64,000 nt of DNA from Ga0077555 sp963741565 (GTDB lineage Bacteria; Pseudomonadota; Alphaproteobacteria; Rhizobiales; Hyphomicrobiaceae): positions 333,017 through 397,016 of the forward strand of contig CAVUIK010000003.1 of NCBI GenBank assembly GCA_963741565.1, read 5' to 3'. The position numbers and the translations under genes were made by a program. The notes under the pieces are model-generated. The model was given only the letters and a program-made list of their open reading frames with translations. It had not been told where the DNA came from and made no database searches. Below, in pieces: positions 60,613 through 64,000 of the stretch; position 1 is the first letter of the stretch, and each line of letters opens with the position of its first letter.

Positions 60613-61818
60613 ATGAAGCTGATGTGGTTCCATCTGATGCCCTACACCGAGCTTCCCGACGATTTCCGGGAGAAGAACCCGTCGGTTTGGGTCGACATCC
60701 ATTCGAAGCTGTTCGACCCGAAGCGTGCCCACCACATGTACAACGACTTCATGGACGAGATGGAGTACGCCGCCGAGGTCGGTTTCGACGCCATCTGCTG
60801 CAACGAGCACCATTCGAACGGTTATGGACTGATGCCGTCGCCGAACCTGATTGCGACCGCGCTCTCGCGGCGCACGACCGATACGGCGATCTGCGTGCTC
60901 GGCAATTCGCTCGCGCTCTACAATCCGCCGACGCGGGTTGCCGAAGAGTTCGCGATGATCGACTGCATCTCGGGCGGGCGGCTGATCGCGGGCTTCCCGG
61001 TCGGCACGCCGATGGACACCTGCTACGCCTACGGTACCAATCCGTCGATGCTGCGCGAGAAGTATCTCGAAGCACACGATCTGGTCATGAAGGCGTGGAC
61101 CGAGAAAGAGACGTTCGCTTTCAACGGCCGCTTCAATCAGCAGCGCTATGTCAACATCTGGCCACGGCCGGTCCAGCAGCCGCATCCGCCGGTGTGGATC
61201 CCGGGCGGCGGCTCGGTGGAGACGTGGCAGTGGTGCGCGCAGATGGACTACGTCTACTGCTACCTCTCGTACTACGGCTACAAGGCCGGCCTGAAAACCA
61301 TGCAGGGCTTCTGGGACGAGATGGCGAAGCTCGGCAAGGACCGCAATCCCTATCGCGCCGGCTTCCTGCAGTTCGTCGGCGTCGCGCCGACCCGTTCGGA
61401 AGCCATGGAGCGCTACGCCGAGGCGGCGGAATATTTTTACGGCCGGTGCCTGCACGTCGATCTCAAGTACGCCTCGCCGCCGGGCTACAATACCGAGGCG
61501 ACACAACGCGTCGGCCTCGAGAGCCAGGTCAAGGCCGCGGCGCAGGCGTCGGCCGATGTGAGCAAGAGCAAGGACGCGCTCGCGTCACAGGGCGTCACAG
61601 GCTCGACGGCCGGCACGCGGTTCAACATGGTCGCCAAGGAGATGGCGGATATCGTCGATCGCGGCTACGTGATCGTCGGTTCGCCGAACGATGTCGTCGA
61701 GCAGTTGCGCGAGGTGGCTGTCAACATGAACGTCGGCCATCTCATGCTGCTCCTGCAGTACGGCAACATGTCGAAGGAGCTCGCCAAGTTCAACACCAAG
61801 CTCTTCGCCGAACGGTGA
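60613..61818 (+). CDS. LLM class flavin-dependent oxidoreductase
   Basis: A 401-residue luciferase-like protein from the ATG at 60613, with GAGGGAG upstream. YNDFMDEMEYAAEVGFDAICCNEHHSNGYGLMPSPNLIATALSRRT, VLGNSLALYNPPTRVAEEFAMIDCISGGRLIAGFPVGT and QQPHPPVWIPGGGSVETW are characteristic. The frame stops with TGA at 61816. Directly after, starting at the overlapping ATG, 39 codons encode MPKLKPMFSDWEDKWWPKPM and a further tail that look like the natural C terminus of this family; total length is two over a multiple of three, so one lost base would explain the stop. Probable cytoplasmic monooxygenase of unknown substrate. Confidence 0.85.
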   Translation: MKLMWFHLMPYTELPDDFREKNPSVWVDIHSKLFDPKRAHHMYNDFMDEMEYAAEVGFDAICCNEHHSNGYGLMPSPNLIATALSRRTTDTAICVLGNSLALYNPPTRVAEEFAMIDCISGGRLIAGFPVGTPMDTCYAYGTNPSMLREKYLEAHDLVMKAWTEKETFAFNGRFNQQRYVNIWPRPVQQPHPPVWIPGGGSVETWQWCAQMDYVYCYLSYYGYKAGLKTMQGFWDEMAKLGKDRNPYRAGFLQFVGVAPTRSEAMERYAEAAEYFYGRCLHVDLKYASPPGYNTEATQRVGLESQVKAAAQASADVSKSKDALASQGVTGSTAGTRFNMVAKEMADIVDRGYVIVGSPNDVVEQLREVAVNMNVGHLMLLLQYGNMSKELAKFNTKLFAER

Positions 61819-61937
61819 TGCCGAAGCTCAAGCCGATGTTCTCCGACTGGGAGGACAAGTGGTGGCCGAAGCCGATGGAGAAGGCGCGCCGCGCTGCACT
61901 GCCGGCGTTCTCGTCGAAGGTGCACGCGGCGGAGTGA
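61818..61937 (+). other. Probable displaced C terminus of the preceding oxidoreductase
   Basis: A 39-codon frame whose ATG overlaps the preceding TGA (TGATG). The product has SDWEDKWWPKP, unlike an independent small protein and similar to the tail expected on such oxidoreductases, where a VMPKL segment follows the FAER end. Inserting one base at 61816 would fuse them. A genuine translationally coupled small protein is the less likely alternative. Confidence 0.5.
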
Positions 61938-62262
61938 GGTGCGGCAGGGCTATGTCCGGAATGGCCCTGTCCGTGACCTAAAAACTGCAAAAGCGCTCTG
62001 GGCCAGGACTGCCGTTCTGATCTTGCGGAAACCCTCGTATGCTGCGTCCCCGGAAGCCGCGCCGAGACGCGGCTTCCGGGGACGTAAGAGCGAGAGGCTC
62101 TCCACGACCGCTCATGGGTCACGACCGCCGACGACCGCCGACGACCGGCACGGTGGGCGCACGCCTCGTGTTCGTCCAGCTCCGGACATGGCCAAGATCG
62201 TTGATGATGGCAGGTCGAGGCGCCGTTGATCGCGAGCCGTTCTTTCCGCGTCGCCGTCCGAA
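61938..62262. other. 325-bp region with a long palindrome and a short tandem repeat
   Basis: No gene. A perfect 17-bp inverted repeat with a 6-base loop lies at 62045-62084 (GTCCCCGG...CCGGGGAC type). After it, GACCGCCGAC recurs in a short tandem run at about 62123-62147. It separates the convergent oxidoreductase and amidase genes and may end transcription from both sides. Confidence 0.7.
62045..62084. repeat. Perfect 17-bp palindrome (REP-like)
   Basis: The left arm CGTCCCCGGAAGCCGCG is an exact reverse complement of the right arm CGCGGCTTCCGGGGACG, around CCGAGA. The GTCCCCGG ends recall the inner arms of the repeat at 6669-6785 (GTCCCGGGGAC), but the rest differs, so relation is uncertain. 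Confidence 0.75.
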
Positions 62263-63599
62263 CTACACCTGTGGCTTGGGAAACGCGCCCCTGGCCGTCT
62301 CGAAGGCGCGCCCGACCCGCAGCGCCAGCGCATCGTCGAGGCGGCGCACGACGATCTGCAGGCTCATCGGCAGCCCCGCGGCCGAGACGCTGGTCGGAAT
62401 GGCGAGGCCGGCGAGGTTCAGGTAGTTCACCCAACGCGTGTACATCGCCATCGGCGCCTTGGTCTCGTCGACCTCGGCGACCGCGATCGCGGGAAACGGG
62501 ATTGTCGGCAGCACAATCGCGTCGAGGCGATCGATGACGGCCAGGAAATCGGACGTCGCGCGCCGCCGGACAGTGAGCGCCGCGAGATAGTCGGCCGCGA
62601 TGATCTTGCGCCCGCTCAGCATGCGGGCCCGGATCGGATCGGCGAGGCCCGAGGCCGGGTCGTCCGCCAGCGCGCGCCAGTTGGCGTAGCATTCGGCGGC
62701 AATGAATTGCCCGCACCGGTTGCCCCAGATGTCGATGGACTCGTTGAGCTTGACGGGCACGACCGTCGCGCCGAGCTCCTGCAACCGCGCCACCGCCTTG
62801 GCGAAATCGGCCTTCGTCTCGGCCGTTGCCAGCGGCAGATCGTCGTCGGCGATCCGGCCGATGCGCAGGCCCTGGATGCCGCGCTCGAGGTCCGCGAAGG
62901 GATCGACCGGCTGGATGCCGTCCGTCGTGGCGTCGGCGGGATCATGACCCTGCATCGCCGCGAACATTCGCGCCGCCGTCGTCACATCGCGCGCCAGCGG
63001 CCCAACCGAGTTCGAGCAGCTGCGACAGTGGCGCGACGCCGGAGCGCGGCACCCGGCCGACCGATGTTTTCAGGCCGACACAGCCGCACAGCGCGGCGGG
63101 GATGCGCACCGAGCCGCCAGTGTCGGTGCCGAGTGCACCTGGCACGAGGCCTGCGCCGACGGCCGACGCCCGAGCCCGACGATGAGCCGCCGGGAATGCG
63201 GTGGGTCTTGCGGTCCCATGGGTTCCAGGGCGTGCCGACGGTGACGTTGGTGCCATAGCCGCCGAACGCGAACTCGACGGTGTGCGTCTTGCCGGGAACG
63301 ACGGCGCCGGCGGCCCGCAACCGCGCCACGACCGGCGCGTCGTGCTTGGCCGGCGGCGCATCCTTTTGCGTGAGCGAGCCGCAGCCCGAGACGATGCCGG
63401 CGACGTCGATGATGTCCTTCACCGCGATCGGCAGACCGTGCAGCGCCCCATGCCGGTCGCCGGCTTTCGCTTTGGCGTCGACGAGCGCGGCTTCGGCCAG
63501 CGCGGTTTCGCGCGTGATGCGCACGAATGCCTTGAGCGCCTTGTTCTCACGCTCGATCAGATCGAGGGTACGGGTGATCTCGGCAACGGTGCTGGTCAT
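62263..63599 (-). pseudogene. Amidase-signature hydrolase with two +1 frameshifts
   Basis: Starts at the ATG at 63599. First frame: GLPIAVKDIIDVAGIVSG with the catalytic Lys, then IPGGSSSGSG with the cis-Ser. Near 63163 a second frame takes over: AVGAGLVPGALGTDTGGSVRIPAALCGCVGLKTSVGRVPRSG with the nucleophile Ser. Near 63011 a third frame begins: NSVGPLARDVTTAARMFAAMQGHDP to the C terminus FPKPQV. The length is two over a multiple of three; removing one G (GTCGGCC) and one A (GAACTCGG) restores a protein of about 444 residues with a complete Ser-Ser-Lys triad. Substrate unknown. No AtzG-like partner is adjacent. Confidence 0.88.
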
Positions 63600-63946
63600 A
63601 GGTTCGCTCGTTCATCCAGATGTTTCGGGCATTGGAGCATGCCCCGGCCGCAGGCGCTAGATTGGATGTCTCGTAATTGGCCCTTCGGATGCCCACATTT
63701 TGGCGAAGCCAAGCTCCGCTTGGACGCATCCGGGCCATGAGCCACTGGGCGGCTACGGCCGCGTTTTTTGAAGAGGTCTGTGCGGCGAGCCGCCCGGTGC
63801 CTGGTTATTCGATCCATACCCTCGAGCCTAAAGGCTGCGAGGATAAGGGCGTTGGCGGCGCTCATCACGGCTGCTCACGGTGCAGACAGTGTCCGGCCAG
63901 AGGCCAGACACTCGTAGCGTGGAATTGACGACCCGGCCGCCGCGAC
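63600..63946. other. Intergenic region, nothing recognised
   Basis: No reading frame here has a convincing ribosome binding site or family sequence. It should include the amidase promoter on the minus strand. Confidence 0.5.
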
Positions 63947-64000
63947 CTAGAGCAAGACGCGACCCAGGGCCTGAAGCTGCCCGTCGAGAGCACCGTTGCA
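63947..64000 (-). CDS. Possible C-terminal end of a gene entering from the right
   Basis: On the minus strand one frame is open from the window edge to a TAG (CTA at 63947-63949) and would encode NGALDGQLQALGRVLL at its end. Eighteen codons are too few to judge; chance is possible. Confidence 0.3.
   Translation of the reverse strand, partial: CNGALDGQLQALGRVLL

Overview
The window looks like chromosomal DNA of an alphaproteobacterium, most probably of the order Hyphomicrobiales (Rhizobiales). The evidence is high G+C content and several gene neighbourhoods typical of that order: Nudix hydrolase / DUF6111 / CCA-adding enzyme, nnr / glnB / glnA, and secA divergent from a parvulin. It is also rich in solute-binding-protein-dependent transporters and flavin monooxygenases. 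No phage, plasmid, insertion sequence or CRISPR array was found. The family or genus cannot be fixed from this window alone.

Layout. 0-4.3 kb holds an export-associated module: the tail of a membrane protein (possibly CHASE2-type), a FecR-like secreted protein and a signal-peptide-bearing TPR-CHAT caspase-like protein, followed by tRNA-Arg(UCU). 4.5-6.8 kb has a small secreted protein, an NtaA/SnaA-type monooxygenase and two copies of a palindromic repeat. 6.8-10.2 kb (minus strand) has two TPP riboswitches. One precedes thiC; the other sits directly on the start codon of a pair of receiver-like genes. 10.4-12.8 kb has two paralogous orphan TRAP DctP proteins. 13-17.9 kb has housekeeping genes (dehydratase, DUF3565, Nudix, DUF6111, CCA enzyme), a TetR regulator and small secreted proteins. 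18-21.6 kb is a MacAB-like tripartite exporter. 22-27.6 kb has a TAXI binding protein, secA and a periplasmic PPIase. 27.7-36.5 kb has an AtzG/amidase pair, an LLM oxidoreductase, an enoyl-CoA hydratase, an MGMT protein, tRNA-Arg(CCU), a CinA-type protein, an old-yellow-enzyme relative, a UMF1 transporter, a GNAT and a frameshifted DUF2147 gene. 36.8-39.8 kb is a DevCAB-type exporter. 39.8-43.3 kb has an M3 peptidase and a DUF533 protein. 43.4-48.4 kb is a TetR / adaptor / RND efflux operon with a frameshifted pump. 48.8-53.7 kb has a metallophosphoesterase, glnA-glnB, a VOC protein and nnr. 53.8-63.6 kb is a catabolic and stress region: complete TctBAC transporter, aldolase, KatG, LLM oxidoreductase and amidase. 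Several of those genes are interrupted by single-base indels.

Themes. Three efflux systems and several substrate-uptake systems share the window with at least four flavin oxidoreductases and two amidases, which fits a metabolically versatile soil or rhizosphere organism. The best candidate for something undescribed is the TPP-riboswitch-linked pair of homologous, degenerate receiver proteins immediately upstream of thiC. The riboswitch carries the apparent Shine-Dalgarno sequence of the first gene. The second candidate is the exported FecR/TPR-CHAT module. A technical point affects interpretation: eight single-base frameshifts lie between 36 and 63.2 kb, six of them between 57.6 and 63.2 kb, and none was recognised in the first 36 kb.
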